DNA of 64,000 bases from Maribacter algarum (ex Lu et al. 2025) (nom. illeg.) (GCA_947495915.1 CANMAW010000005.1:1-64000), one strand, 5' to 3'. Shown: positions 28,185-38,332, numbered from the stretch's first letter. Numbers and translations are program-made. The notes: a model not told the origin generated them from the sequence alone.

Positions 28185-28380
28185 TGGGTAACAAAACCAA
28201 AACTTAATAAGAGCTTTAGGGCAAAATCAAAAGGTCTATGTATATTTATAATGTCGCTAAATCTTATGGATTTAGCTTTGGATAAAAAAAATAAAACTAA
28301 ACAATAAGCTTTAGCTTTGTGGTTCAGTAAGAAACAAAAAAAACAATACCTGCCTTAGCCTCAATCACGGGTTATAATTA
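28185..28380 (+). repeat. attC-like intergenic element E17 (type A, diverged)
   Basis: Left core TGGGTAAC; AATGTCGCTAAATCTTATGGATTTAGCTTTGG and AATAAGCTTTAGCTTTGTG as in E9; right end GGGTTATAATTA. Confidence 0.72.
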
Positions 28381-28422
28381 CGAAAATAACACTATAGATA
28401 AGGTTTATAAACTAAAACTGAA

Positions 28423-29016
28423 TTGAACTACAAGAATTCACATACTCTAATTCTTAATAATATAGCAAGGTTCATCGATTTAACTGAATTAGAAAAGAAA
28501 AAATACCTCTCATTACTTACAGAAATTAAAGTCAAAAAAAAGGCATTTTTGATGAAAGCAGGTGATGTTACTAAGTATGAATACTTTATAACAAAAGGAT
28601 GTTTAAAAGTTTATACCATAGGTGAAGATGGTGCACCCCATATTTCCATGTTTGCTATAGAGGATTATTGGACGGGTGACATGGTGAGCTTTATGACAAA
28701 AGAACCAACACACTATTTCATCAAGGCTACGGAAGATTCAGAATTATTAGGTGTTTCTAGGGCTAATTATGATTTACTATTTCATGAAATACCAAAATTT
28801 GAAAGATTTTATCGTATGCTATATCAAAGGTCACTCGTAAGTTATATTAAGCGCTCTAATCATGGATTATCATTAACAGCTGAGGAACGATATATCGAAT
28901 TCAAGATGAAATATCCAAAAGTGATCAATAGAATCACCCAAAAAGACCTAGCGGGTTATATTGGTATTACTCCAGAATTTATGAGTAAGATAATTACAAA
29001 AGTTAATCGAAGGTAA
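28423..29016 (+). CDS. Crp/Fnr-family transcriptional regulator
   Basis: ORF (TTG start); cNMP-binding fold and QKDLAGYIGITPEFMSKIITKV. Confidence 0.88.
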   Translation: MNYKNSHTLILNNIARFIDLTELEKKKYLSLLTEIKVKKKAFLMKAGDVTKYEYFITKGCLKVYTIGEDGAPHISMFAIEDYWTGDMVSFMTKEPTHYFIKATEDSELLGVSRANYDLLFHEIPKFERFYRMLYQRSLVSYIKRSNHGLSLTAEERYIEFKMKYPKVINRITQKDLAGYIGITPEFMSKIITKVNRR

Positions 29017-29069
29017 AAGTCTTAAACTAGTTCATTTTTTTTCATGCCTAGCTATCGGAATTTTGAAGC

Positions 29070-29711
29070 ATGAAAAAAATCACAATTATTACTTTTCTTT
29101 TAATCATTGGGTTTTCGCATTCTTTTCAAGCTCAATTTACACAGGTAGAACTGTTTTCTGGTTTTGATAAAACAGATTTTACTTTATACTCGAGCTATGC
29201 CATAACCAAAAATCAGACCCTTAGCCTAAATACCCTTGCTTTCTTTCAAAAGTTTACAAAAGAAAACCAAGAATTCGATGAGATAGGTGTACAACCCACT
29301 TTATTCTGGAACGTTAATAAGCGTATTGCAATTGGACCATCGATTTATTACAACAGCTTTGCGGGTTATTCTAATCGAATATCTGCAAAGTTCGCAGTAC
29401 AAAATTCACGTATTGTTTTTGTAATTATTCCTACTGTTGCCCATTCTCAAAAAAAGAATGCCAGCTATGCAGAAGCATTCGCACAATTTCAATTCCATAT
29501 ACCCATAAATGATCGAGTTTCTCTATGGTTAAACGGTCAGTTTTTAACCGTATGGGATGAATTTAAAACACATTCAAGAAGCTTTCAGCAGTTAAGAGCT
29601 GGCTCATCATTCAACCAACACCAATTTGGTATCGGTGCCGACTTTGATCAATACGGACAAAAACCAATTGAAAAATCATCTTTTGGTGTGTATTACCGAA
29701 AAACTTTATAA
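29070..29711 (+). CDS. Predicted outer-membrane beta-barrel-like protein
   Basis: ORF; signal peptide, amphipathic strands. Confidence 0.55.
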   Translation: MKKITIITFLLIIGFSHSFQAQFTQVELFSGFDKTDFTLYSSYAITKNQTLSLNTLAFFQKFTKENQEFDEIGVQPTLFWNVNKRIAIGPSIYYNSFAGYSNRISAKFAVQNSRIVFVIIPTVAHSQKKNASYAEAFAQFQFHIPINDRVSLWLNGQFLTVWDEFKTHSRSFQQLRAGSSFNQHQFGIGADFDQYGQKPIEKSSFGVYYRKTL

Positions 29712-29734
29712 ACAATTTTTAAATCATAAATAGT

Positions 29735-30190
29735 ATGAAACATTTAGTACAAAAACTTTTAAAAACGCATCCAAATATTGGGTTTAGTATTGCACGATTA
29801 ACGCTTGGTTTAGTAATACTTCCTCATGGCTCACAAAAATTACTAGGACTCTTTGGCGGATATGGCTATGAAGCAACCATTGATTTTTTTACAACGCAAA
29901 TGGGATTACCCAGTTTTGTATCATTCTCAATAATTATGATAGAGTTTTTTGGTGCAATCTCACTAATTTTAGGCCTCTTCAGTAGATTTTGGGCATTCGC
30001 ACTCACCGGAATGTTTATGGGTATCATTTATACCACGCAACTTGAACATGGGTTTTTCATGAATTGGTTCGGCAATCAAGCTGGTGAAGGTTACGAATAT
30101 TCGCTACTAATTATAGGCCTTGCATTAACCATAATAAATAATGGTAGTGGAAAATGGTCATTAGACAATGTAATCTCTAAAAAACAATAA
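29735..30190 (+). CDS. DoxX-family membrane protein
   Basis: ORF; RLTLGLVILPHGSQKLLGLFGGYGYEATIDFF. Confidence 0.9.
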   Translation: MKHLVQKLLKTHPNIGFSIARLTLGLVILPHGSQKLLGLFGGYGYEATIDFFTTQMGLPSFVSFSIIMIEFFGAISLILGLFSRFWAFALTGMFMGIIYTTQLEHGFFMNWFGNQAGEGYEYSLLIIGLALTIINNGSGKWSLDNVISKKQ

Positions 30191-30192
30191 TC

Positions 30193-30723
30193 ATGAAAAA
30201 AATAATCACAATTGCAGGAAGTAATAGTCAAAAATCGATCAATAAAAGTTTATTAATGTACACTTCAAGTTTATTAAAAAATGTAGAATTGATTCCAATT
30301 GATTTAAATGATTTTGTATTACCCATTTATGGCGTTGATTATGAAGATGAAAATGGTATACCTACTGCGGTTAAAAGACTAAACGAAAGACTTAGAATTG
30401 CAGATGGGTTTATAATATCTTTAGCAGAACATAATGGCTCTTATGCTGCTGTATTCAAAAATGCTATCGATTGGCTTTCACGAGTAAATATGAAAATATG
30501 GAGAGAAAAACCTATGCTGTTGATGGCAACCTCGCCAGGAGCTAGAGGCGGCCAAACAGTGCTACAATCTGCCAAAACATATTTTCCCTTTTTAGGTGCT
30601 CAAGTAATTATAGACTTTTCATTGCCAAACTTCTATACCAATTTTAATAATGACCAGATTGTAGATAGTAACTATAAAAAGATACTTCAAGAAAAAGTAA
30701 ATAAATACTATAACAAACTCTGA
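30193..30723 (+). CDS. NADPH-dependent FMN reductase-like protein
   Basis: ORF; IAGSNSQKSINKSLLMY, SLAEHNGSYAAVFKNAIDWLSR. Confidence 0.9.
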   Translation: MKKIITIAGSNSQKSINKSLLMYTSSLLKNVELIPIDLNDFVLPIYGVDYEDENGIPTAVKRLNERLRIADGFIISLAEHNGSYAAVFKNAIDWLSRVNMKIWREKPMLLMATSPGARGGQTVLQSAKTYFPFLGAQVIIDFSLPNFYTNFNNDQIVDSNYKKILQEKVNKYYNKL

Positions 30724-30769
30724 ATTTTGCATCAAAATGGCGAAACATTTAATAAAAACAGGTTGATAG

Positions 30770-30801
30770 AATTAGGCATACTCATACTGTTACCCGTCAT
30801 G
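30770..30801 (+). repeat. Possible right-half remnant of an attC-like element
   Basis: AGGCATACTCATACTGTTACCCGTCATG resembles the right end of E16 (TCATATACATAAACTGTTACCCATCATT). Confidence 0.4.
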
Positions 30802-30863
30802 TGAACATTTCAAAATAATTTCACACCTTTATTTGGCTTATTTTTTTAAGTTTATACTCATCT

Positions 30864-31718
30864 ATGACACGTGATTTTATACATATAAATGATTTTATAA
30901 TTTTGGTAGAAGAAGCTGAATCTACCAAAATAGAAGTTGATTCGTGTCGCTTTGAAGAATCCTTAGTTGCTGTTGCTTTCTATGGTTCAGGTAATGTAGA
31001 TTTAAATGTAAAATACGGTCAAAACCAAAAAAAATTTCAACATACCAAAGGGCTCTCCCTCGCATTTTATGCAGATGAACAAGTAGAATTTGAACATACC
31101 ATAAGCCCTGGAAAAAATTTAAAATGCATTGTTGTAGCAACTAAACTAAGTAATCTAGAACAGCTTCCAAATCAAGAAGGAGAATTATTTTCTGATCTAT
31201 TAAAAGAGTTAGTACATCCTAAAGACAACTATGTAGAAGGCCCTAGTTTATTGATGACTCCAGAAATGGAAAATATCTTGGATGCTTTTTTCTCAAACAA
31301 CTATACTGGTAAAACCAAAATGATGTTTTACAGAAGCCAAATTACCGCTTTATTATCACACTTCTTTGGCCAGCTTGCTGTTAAACAAGAAGAAGCTTCA
31401 AAACCAGAACACAGAAAACAATTAAATAAAGCAAAAGAAATACTGTTAGAAAATTTAGATAATCCACCCTCACTATTAGAATTGTCTAAAGCAATTGGAT
31501 TTAATACTACCCGACTTAAAAAAGAGTTTAAGTCCATTTTTGGAGTTCCAGTCTTTAAATATCTTCAAAATGAAAGGCTTACTTCGGCGCATAATCTCAT
31601 AAGTAAAAAAGAAGCCACAGTACAAGAAGCCGCATGGCAGGTTGGTTATGACAGCCTAAGTTCTTTCTCCAATGCCTTCACAAAAAAATTTGGCTATCGT
31701 CCAAGCCAAATCAAATAA
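30864..31718 (+). CDS. AraC-family transcriptional regulator
   Basis: ORF; KAIGFNTTRLKKEFKSIFGVPVFKYLQNERLTSAHNLI...VGYDSLSSFSNAFTKKFGYRPSQIK. Confidence 0.93.
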   Translation: MTRDFIHINDFIILVEEAESTKIEVDSCRFEESLVAVAFYGSGNVDLNVKYGQNQKKFQHTKGLSLAFYADEQVEFEHTISPGKNLKCIVVATKLSNLEQLPNQEGELFSDLLKELVHPKDNYVEGPSLLMTPEMENILDAFFSNNYTGKTKMMFYRSQITALLSHFFGQLAVKQEEASKPEHRKQLNKAKEILLENLDNPPSLLELSKAIGFNTTRLKKEFKSIFGVPVFKYLQNERLTSAHNLISKKEATVQEAAWQVGYDSLSSFSNAFTKKFGYRPSQIK

Positions 31719-31902
31719 ACTTCTTCATTCGTGTATAAAGAAATTAAAAGAAGAGAGAACATTTTTCATTCAAATCATTCGCTAAAAACTTATTGACCTT
31801 AATTTTTGGCTAAAGCACTTTTCGAACAAATCATATTTCTTTTCGAATAACTGCCTACCTATTCTTGAATATAGATTTGTGGCATAATTAAAAAACACGA
31901 TT

Positions 31903-32295
31903 ATGTTAAGCAACAGATTACTTAGTATTGCCTTGGGTGCTTTGGTTTGGGTATTAGCTGTTAGCGTTTACTTGCTTTCATTTTATTTTCCATTTCTCGA
32001 AGACATAGAATTACAAACTAACATAGCACTTGTCTTAGCCATTATTCCCAGTGCTTGCATAGGAACGTATCTATTTTATAACAATGGACAAATGAAACCT
32101 AGTGTATTAGCACTAACCTTTGTTCTCATTGCCACCTTGTTGGATGTATTGATTACGGTACCAGTATTTATTATCCCCGCAGGAGGTAGCTATTCAGGTT
32201 TTTTTGGTGACCATATGTTTTACATCATCGTCGTTGAATTTTATTTCATCGTACTGTACCATGGTACATACATAACACAAAAAGTAGCGACATGA
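31903..32295 (+). CDS. Small integral membrane protein (DUF5367-like)
   Basis: ORF with four hydrophobic segments. Confidence 0.5.
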   Translation: MLSNRLLSIALGALVWVLAVSVYLLSFYFPFLEDIELQTNIALVLAIIPSACIGTYLFYNNGQMKPSVLALTFVLIATLLDVLITVPVFIIPAGGSYSGFFGDHMFYIIVVEFYFIVLYHGTYITQKVAT

Positions 32296-32657
32296 CAACG
32301 GTAATAAAATTAATTGTCGCACTAATTCTAAAGTATACTTTAGGGCAAAACATTCCTATAGCAACCTTTCAAGAAAAAGATTCATTTACTACTGCATTGT
32401 CAATAACAAAAGACCCTAAAAAAACTAATGCTTTTGTAATTCTAAACACTAAATGCAACACATGTCATAGGAAACGAAACAAACGAAGAGTATTCACTGA
32501 AGATAACATGAATAATCAGGCTGATGATGTTTACAAGCAGGTCTTTATTAAAAAAAGAATGCCAAAGGGTAACATAAAACTTACCTCTAAAGAATATCAA
32601 GAATTATTAACCTGGATATCATCCATTAAAAACAATAAAAATGGAAATAAAATTTAA
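32292..32657 (+). CDS. Small protein with c-type heme motif CxxCH
   Basis: ORF; NTKCNTCHRKRNKRRVF ... KKRMPKGNIKLTSKEYQELLTWI; overlaps neighbours on both sides. Confidence 0.6.
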   Translation: MTTVIKLIVALILKYTLGQNIPIATFQEKDSFTTALSITKDPKKTNAFVILNTKCNTCHRKRNKRRVFTEDNMNNQADDVYKQVFIKKRMPKGNIKLTSKEYQELLTWISSIKNNKNGNKI

Positions 32658-33132
32658 AATAATCGTATTGATACTCGGTATTTTATTTACTGGGTTAACA
32701 GCGGGCTTATGTTTTACATGGTCAAATGCCATAACACCAGGTATTGGAAGATTAGATGACTTTGGTTTTTTGAGATCTTTTCAAGCGATGAACCGTGCCA
32801 TTATCAACCCTAGTTTTCTTATTGTGTTTTTTAGCCCTGTATTAATTCTGTCTTTAAATACTTACCTATTTAGAAGTGATAATGTTAGTTTCTGGTTATT
32901 TCTAACCGCTACTATACTCTTTTTAGGGGGTGCTTTCTTAGTCACCATTTTAGGTAACGTACCATTAAATGAAATCTTAGATAAAATGGATTTAGAAATT
33001 CTTTCAAAATCTGAAATACAAGAGTTTCGAAACAAATTTGAACAACCCTGGAAACGCTGGCATTTTATTAGAACAATTACTTCTTTTTCATCCTTTACGC
33101 TATTATTAATAGGACTTATTTACACAAAATAA
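32641..33132 (+). CDS. DUF1772-like membrane protein
   Basis: ORF; LTAGLCFTWSNAITPGIGRLDDFGFLRSFQAMNRAIINPSF. Confidence 0.75.
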   Translation: MEIKFKIIVLILGILFTGLTAGLCFTWSNAITPGIGRLDDFGFLRSFQAMNRAIINPSFLIVFFSPVLILSLNTYLFRSDNVSFWLFLTATILFLGGAFLVTILGNVPLNEILDKMDLEILSKSEIQEFRNKFEQPWKRWHFIRTITSFSSFTLLLIGLIYTK

Positions 33133-33168
33133 ACAACAAGAAGATTATAAACATTTAAAATTAAAAAA

Positions 33169-34014
33169 ATGAAATCAGAAAACATTTTAGTTATCGGAGG
33201 TACTGGAAAAACCGGTCGTCGAGTAGCGGAAAACTTAAAGCAACTGGGCCATAACGTACGAGTTGTTGGCAGAAACACAAACCCCGTTTTTGATTGGGAA
33301 GACCCGAACACTTATGATGATGCTTTAAAAGATATGGATAGAGCCTACATCGTATATTACCCAGATTTGGCCGTTCCTGGTGCTAGAGATGCAATTACAA
33401 CCCTTACTAAAAAAGCATTAGAAGCCGAATTAGAAAAGGTTGTTTTGCTATCTGGCAAAGGAGAAACCGAAGCGGAAGCCTGTGAAGAAATAGTTGCTAA
33501 CTCTGGACTAAACTATACGCTAGTTAGGGCCTCTTGGTTTAATCAAAATTTCAGTGAAGGTGCCTTTTTAGAATTTATATTAGATGGTACGGTTGCTTTA
33601 CCAATGGCAGAAGCTGAAATTCCATTTGTAGATGTAAACGACATAGCAGATGTAGTTTCAAAAGTTTTAATAGATGATTCTTATAATGGACAAACCATAA
33701 CTGTTACTGGACCTGAAAAAAGAACTTTTAAGGAAGTTGTAGCTATCATGAGTGAAGCCTCTAGTATGCCTATTCAATTTATACCTATTTCTATTGAAGA
33801 GTTTAAAGAAGGAATGCGAAAAGCAGGATTACCCGATTCGTATGTATGGTTGTTTGGCTATTTATTTCAAGAGGTTTTAGGAAACCCTGATAACCAAGAT
33901 ATTTCCAATGATGTTATCAAAGTGCTAGGTAGACCCGCTAAAGATTTTGAAACCTTTGCTAGTGAAACAGCTGCCACTGGTATTTGGAATCCGTCTATTT
34001 CCTTGAAATCATAA
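33169..34014 (+). CDS. NmrA-like NAD(P)-binding protein
   Basis: ORF; ILVIGGTGKTGRRVAENLKQLGHNVRVVGR. Confidence 0.93.
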   Translation: MKSENILVIGGTGKTGRRVAENLKQLGHNVRVVGRNTNPVFDWEDPNTYDDALKDMDRAYIVYYPDLAVPGARDAITTLTKKALEAELEKVVLLSGKGETEAEACEEIVANSGLNYTLVRASWFNQNFSEGAFLEFILDGTVALPMAEAEIPFVDVNDIADVVSKVLIDDSYNGQTITVTGPEKRTFKEVVAIMSEASSMPIQFIPISIEEFKEGMRKAGLPDSYVWLFGYLFQEVLGNPDNQDISNDVIKVLGRPAKDFETFASETAATGIWNPSISLKS

Positions 34015-34288
34015 CTTAACCATGTACTATAATCAAAATATCTAAAATTGTGATGTAGCTACAGGTTTGGTTTTTTAGAGTAACAATTAATCTTGGTGTC
34101 AGAATTTTAAAAACTACTATTTGTAGTTGACTTGTCTTTAAAAGTTTTAGTTAATGTCTAACTGAAAATTCGTCCTATTTCGTTGCCGTGCTCAGCACAG
34201 TATAACCCAAATGTAACAGCAGAAAAATCATAAAAAGTGTGATTTTTTTCAAGGTTTGCGAATAACAAGTAAACTAAGTTATACTATT

Positions 34289-34750
34289 ATGGAGTCAAGA
34301 AAAATAATCGGAGGCGCATTTTCACTTATAGGAATACTATGTAGCATCATTTTCCTAATACAGTCAGACATAAACATGAACTTAAAAGAATACTTTGATT
34401 TTTCTTTTAAGAGTTATTTCAGTTTATCATATTTCAATCAAATTTTGCCGCTGGTTATGTGCTTAATCTTATCATACGGCGGCATTTTACTATTAGTAAA
34501 ACCTACAAAATCAAACCCTATTCTAGCCTTATTCGCATTTACCGTAATTGAGGGTATTCTATTTCATCTGTTTGGTATAATTTCTATAGATTTTCCTACC
34601 TATATTATTATTGTCTATTTGTTATGTGTTTTGCTAGCCCTATGGATTGCCTATTCTGACCATATCAATCAAAAGCACTTATCATTTAAAGCAGGGGTTT
34701 CTAGTTTAATTCTAGGCACTTTATTCAACGCTTTGTCATACTATTTCTAA
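34289..34750 (+). CDS. Hypothetical membrane protein
   Basis: ORF with TM segments; internal Met preferred over the 34256 start. Confidence 0.5.
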   Translation: MESRKIIGGAFSLIGILCSIIFLIQSDINMNLKEYFDFSFKSYFSLSYFNQILPLVMCLILSYGGILLLVKPTKSNPILALFAFTVIEGILFHLFGIISIDFPTYIIIVYLLCVLLALWIAYSDHINQKHLSFKAGVSSLILGTLFNALSYYF

Positions 34751-34829
34751 TTTTTTTCTAAAAAAGTGTGATTTTATTTAAATGCTGCGAATAATACAGT
34801 ATACAATCATCATCAAAAAACGAACAATC

Positions 34830-35873
34830 ATGAAACGAACATTCTTTAAAAGTATTTTTACGACACTATTTCTTATGACACTTCCATTAATGGCTCAGAA
34901 CAATAAAGAGCAATTTGAGAAGGTTGAAGTTGAAATTGAAAAGCTCATCAATTTACCCGATCCAACATTTAATTCAAATGTTACGCAAGAACCCATGTCG
35001 GCCGAAGCAATTGCCGACTTAGGTTTTGAGCAACCATACAAAAACACTCCTCGAAAGTTCACAATGAGAGACGGAAAAAAATTGTCCTCTTATACCTATG
35101 AACGAGAAAGTAAAACCACCATTGTTTTATTGCACGGAATTCTTTCAAGCGCTTATTTAATGAACAAAACGGCTGGTTTATTAAGAGACGCTTCTACAAG
35201 TCAAATAATTGCCTTAGACTTTCGTGGTCACGGTCAATCAGAAGGTGCCCCAGGTGATGTAGATTACATCAATCAATATGTAGATGATTTAGAAGACGTC
35301 ATCTTAACTATAAAAAAGGAGGACCCCAATCAAAAAATTATACTTGCTGGTCATTCGATGGGAGGCGGAATAATATTACGTTATGCCATGAAAGAAAATA
35401 AGCCGCCAATTGATGGTTACCTTTTGCTGGCTCCACATTTAGGTTCGAATACCCCAACAATAAAAGTAGTAAACCCTGAAAACGAAGATGATTCATTTAT
35501 TAAACTTCATATCAATAGAATTATCGGTTTGAAAATGATGAATGCCATTGGCGAAACTAAATACAATAGCCTTCCCGTTTTATTTTTTAATCTTCCGGAA
35601 GCAATGCCAATTACTACGTATAGTTATCGTGCCAATGAAAGTATGTATCCTTTAGACTATAAAAAAGGTTTAAGTGCAATAGATAAACCATTATTAGTCA
35701 TTGTCGGTAGCGAAGATGAGGCTTTTGATGCCTCTAAATTTACATCAGCAATTACAGAAAATAGTACAGGAGAAGTATATGTTGTTGAAAATGAATCTCA
35801 CAATGGTATTCGTCACAACGAAAATACCATGAATTTGGTTTCGAAATGGGTTAATAATTATCAACTACATTAG
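34830..35873 (+). CDS. Secreted alpha/beta hydrolase
   Basis: ORF; signal peptide; LLHGILSS, LDFRGHGQSEG, LAGHSMGGGI. Confidence 0.92.
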   Translation: MKRTFFKSIFTTLFLMTLPLMAQNNKEQFEKVEVEIEKLINLPDPTFNSNVTQEPMSAEAIADLGFEQPYKNTPRKFTMRDGKKLSSYTYERESKTTIVLLHGILSSAYLMNKTAGLLRDASTSQIIALDFRGHGQSEGAPGDVDYINQYVDDLEDVILTIKKEDPNQKIILAGHSMGGGIILRYAMKENKPPIDGYLLLAPHLGSNTPTIKVVNPENEDDSFIKLHINRIIGLKMMNAIGETKYNSLPVLFFNLPEAMPITTYSYRANESMYPLDYKKGLSAIDKPLLVIVGSEDEAFDASKFTSAITENSTGEVYVVENESHNGIRHNENTMNLVSKWVNNYQLH

Positions 35874-35888
35874 TAGAGATACAAACCA

Positions 35889-36413
35889 ATGAGAGCAGAT
35901 AAAAAAGACATTTTCATAAAGACTATAGATGAACACAAAAAAATCATCTATAAAATTGTGAATTTATATTGCTCAAATCAAGAAGACAGAAAAGATTTAG
36001 AACAAGAAATTATTATTCAACTATGGAAAACATTTGACCATTATAATAGCGACTATAAGTACTCTACTTGGATGTATCGCATTGCCCTTAACATAGCAAT
36101 ATCATTTTATAGAAAAGAAAAGAAATGGTCTAAAAAGAGTGCATTTTATAATGAAGAATCTATTTTCAATCTAGAAGAAGATGAGCAGGAAGAAGCTACA
36201 GCATTAGATTATCATTTGAATTTACTACAAGAGTTTATTCATAAACTAAACGAGCTTAACAAAGCTTTAATGCTATTGTATTTAGAAGAAAAAAGCTATG
36301 AAGAAATAGCAGAAATACTGGGTATTACCAAAACTAATGTAGCCACAAAAATTAGTAGAATAAAAGCAAAATTAAAAAACGAATTTAAAAATATAACGCA
36401 AAATGAAAACTGA
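35889..36413 (+). CDS. ECF-type RNA polymerase sigma factor
   Basis: ORF; region 2 and YEEIAEILGITKTNVATKISRIKAKLK. Confidence 0.93.
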   Translation: MRADKKDIFIKTIDEHKKIIYKIVNLYCSNQEDRKDLEQEIIIQLWKTFDHYNSDYKYSTWMYRIALNIAISFYRKEKKWSKKSAFYNEESIFNLEEDEQEEATALDYHLNLLQEFIHKLNELNKALMLLYLEEKSYEEIAEILGITKTNVATKISRIKAKLKNEFKNITQNEN

Positions 36414-37062
36414 AGAATTGAAGAAAATATTAGCTGCGTACGATACCAAATTAGACCAGAAATTAAGTTTAAACGTAGCATCTTTAAAAAACATAGACCT
36501 TGATAAATCAGAAAAGAACACGCAAACTATTCTAAAATATAGAATTGTAGAAATTGTAGTATTTTCTTTGTTAGCACTTGTTATAGGTAATTATACTGCT
36601 CATAACTTCAACCAAACCCATTTATTCATAAGTGGAGTTATAGTGGGTATTTTTACACTGATAGCCTTAGCTGGTAGTATAGGTCAAGTAGTTTTGCTAC
36701 AGCAGATTGATTTTTCGAAACCTATTGTTGATATAAGAAAAAAGATCGAATTAGTAAACTCTCACGGTTTGTTATTTGTAAAACTAATGTTGCTATCTAC
36801 CCCAATATGGTGGGCTTATGTTATTGTCGGTAGCGATTACATGTTCAGTGTTGACCTTTATACCCACATGAATGTTGATTTTGTTTTCAAATACCTTATC
36901 GTTAATTCCTTATTAATAATTCCGCTGGTTTGGTTTTTAAATAAACTAACCTATAAAAACTTACATGTGAAATGGGTAAGAAAAACTATAGGGTTATTTA
37001 CAGGTTCAAAAACAATGAAGGCCTTAGAATTTTTAAATGATATTGAGAAGTTTAAAAACTAA
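36403..37062 (+). CDS. Membrane protein downstream of sigma factor (candidate anti-sigma-like)
   Basis: ORF overlapping the sigma gene; N-terminal cytosolic part then TM segments. Confidence 0.5.
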   Translation: MKTEELKKILAAYDTKLDQKLSLNVASLKNIDLDKSEKNTQTILKYRIVEIVVFSLLALVIGNYTAHNFNQTHLFISGVIVGIFTLIALAGSIGQVVLLQQIDFSKPIVDIRKKIELVNSHGLLFVKLMLLSTPIWWAYVIVGSDYMFSVDLYTHMNVDFVFKYLIVNSLLIIPLVWFLNKLTYKNLHVKWVRKTIGLFTGSKTMKALEFLNDIEKFKN

Positions 37063-37183
37063 ATTACCACGGTACTGATGATATTTGGTACAGGGGTTCG
37101 TATTTCAACGAATAAATGAAGTGCCATAATCGTAATCAAAACATGGTTTATTTCTATTTGGTTTTTCACTTCATCATAAGCAA

Positions 37184-37375
37184 GAATTAATACACGATTT
37201 AGGACCTTCAAATTACGATAAACTAAGTACAGCCACAGCAATTACGGCTCGATATTTAAAAACAAAATCACAAAGTGTAATTATTACTGAAGGAAAATTA
37301 GCAGATCTAGTACTACTAGAGAGAAATCCTTGAGAACATACAAAAAACACCAAAACAATTATTAGTTTAGTTATA
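37184..37375 (+). pseudogene. Amidohydrolase C-terminal remnant
   Basis: Frame reads ELIHDLGPSNYDKLSTATAITARYLKTKSQSVIITEGKLADLVLLERNP*EHTKNTKTI, the typical G-x-I-x-x-GK-x-ADLVLL-x-x-NP ending with an in-frame TGA. Confidence 0.7.
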
Positions 37376-37667
37376 AAAAGTTCATGGTGTAACAGAGAAA
37401 AATCAGAAACCCTTTTGTTAGAAGTTGAAACGCCATACCAGAGTCTGAATCAGAAATAGAACGCTAAAACGGCCACATAAATAACAGCACAAATTAAAAT
37501 TTACACTACCCTATTGCTTATAAATATTACAGATTTTAACTTATTTATTACCTACTATCAAAACCTTAGATAAAGTCATTGTCAGCAATTTACGTTCTGA
37601 ATAGTATTACATTTATAGTCAAAAGAGTATCCAAAAAGCATTACAAAATTTTCGCTTAACCAAAGAG

Positions 37668-38168
37668 ATGAATAAAATACTGAAAGATTTATTCGAAAAA
37701 TCACTGAATACAATTGAAAACAATCATTTTACTGCTGAGCAAAGAGCTAATAATTGGATTGGCAATCTACCTGCAACAAAAACAGAAATAGAAGAAACCG
37801 AACTAAGACTTGCAATAGAATTGCCCAATGATTATAAAGAATTTGTACAAATAGCGAACGGTTATCTTACTTATAATGATGCGGTTGAACCCAGTTTTGA
37901 AAAAATCACTGAAATTCAATTCTTAAAAAATTTTAACCCCGAACTTATACAGATATGGAGTGATACAGGAAACGAACAAATCAGCATTGAGCTAGCCCGA
38001 AGTATAATAGTTGCTGGAAAAAATGAAGAACAACATTTTCTGTTAATTCCGCCAAATGATACCGATAAAAATTGGAAATATTGGAAATTCGCTAGTTGGA
38101 TTCCAGGTGAACTAGAATACAAAAATTTACAAGAATATTTCTTAGACACTTTAAACGATATGGAATAA
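37668..38168 (+). CDS. SMI1/KNR4-family protein
   Basis: ORF; LPATKTEIEETELRLAIELPNDYKEFVQIANGY. Confidence 0.85.
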   Translation: MNKILKDLFEKSLNTIENNHFTAEQRANNWIGNLPATKTEIEETELRLAIELPNDYKEFVQIANGYLTYNDAVEPSFEKITEIQFLKNFNPELIQIWSDTGNEQISIELARSIIVAGKNEEQHFLLIPPNDTDKNWKYWKFASWIPGELEYKNLQEYFLDTLNDME

Positions 38169-38332
38169 AAATTACTACCCTTAATAACTTGCTTTTCTTA
38201 CCTTATAGTTTTTACTGAGAGATCTAAGCTAAGCCTGTAAAGATATCCCCAAGCATATAGCGACTATATTCAACAAGTAATTTCATGAATAGGGAAAGCG
38301 CAAAACCAAAAAAAAACAAAAATTTTAAAATA

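Noticed and set aside
34180-34200. Near-palindrome GTGCTCAGCAC at about 34188
   Set aside because: Short, imperfect, single copy; no context supporting a function.
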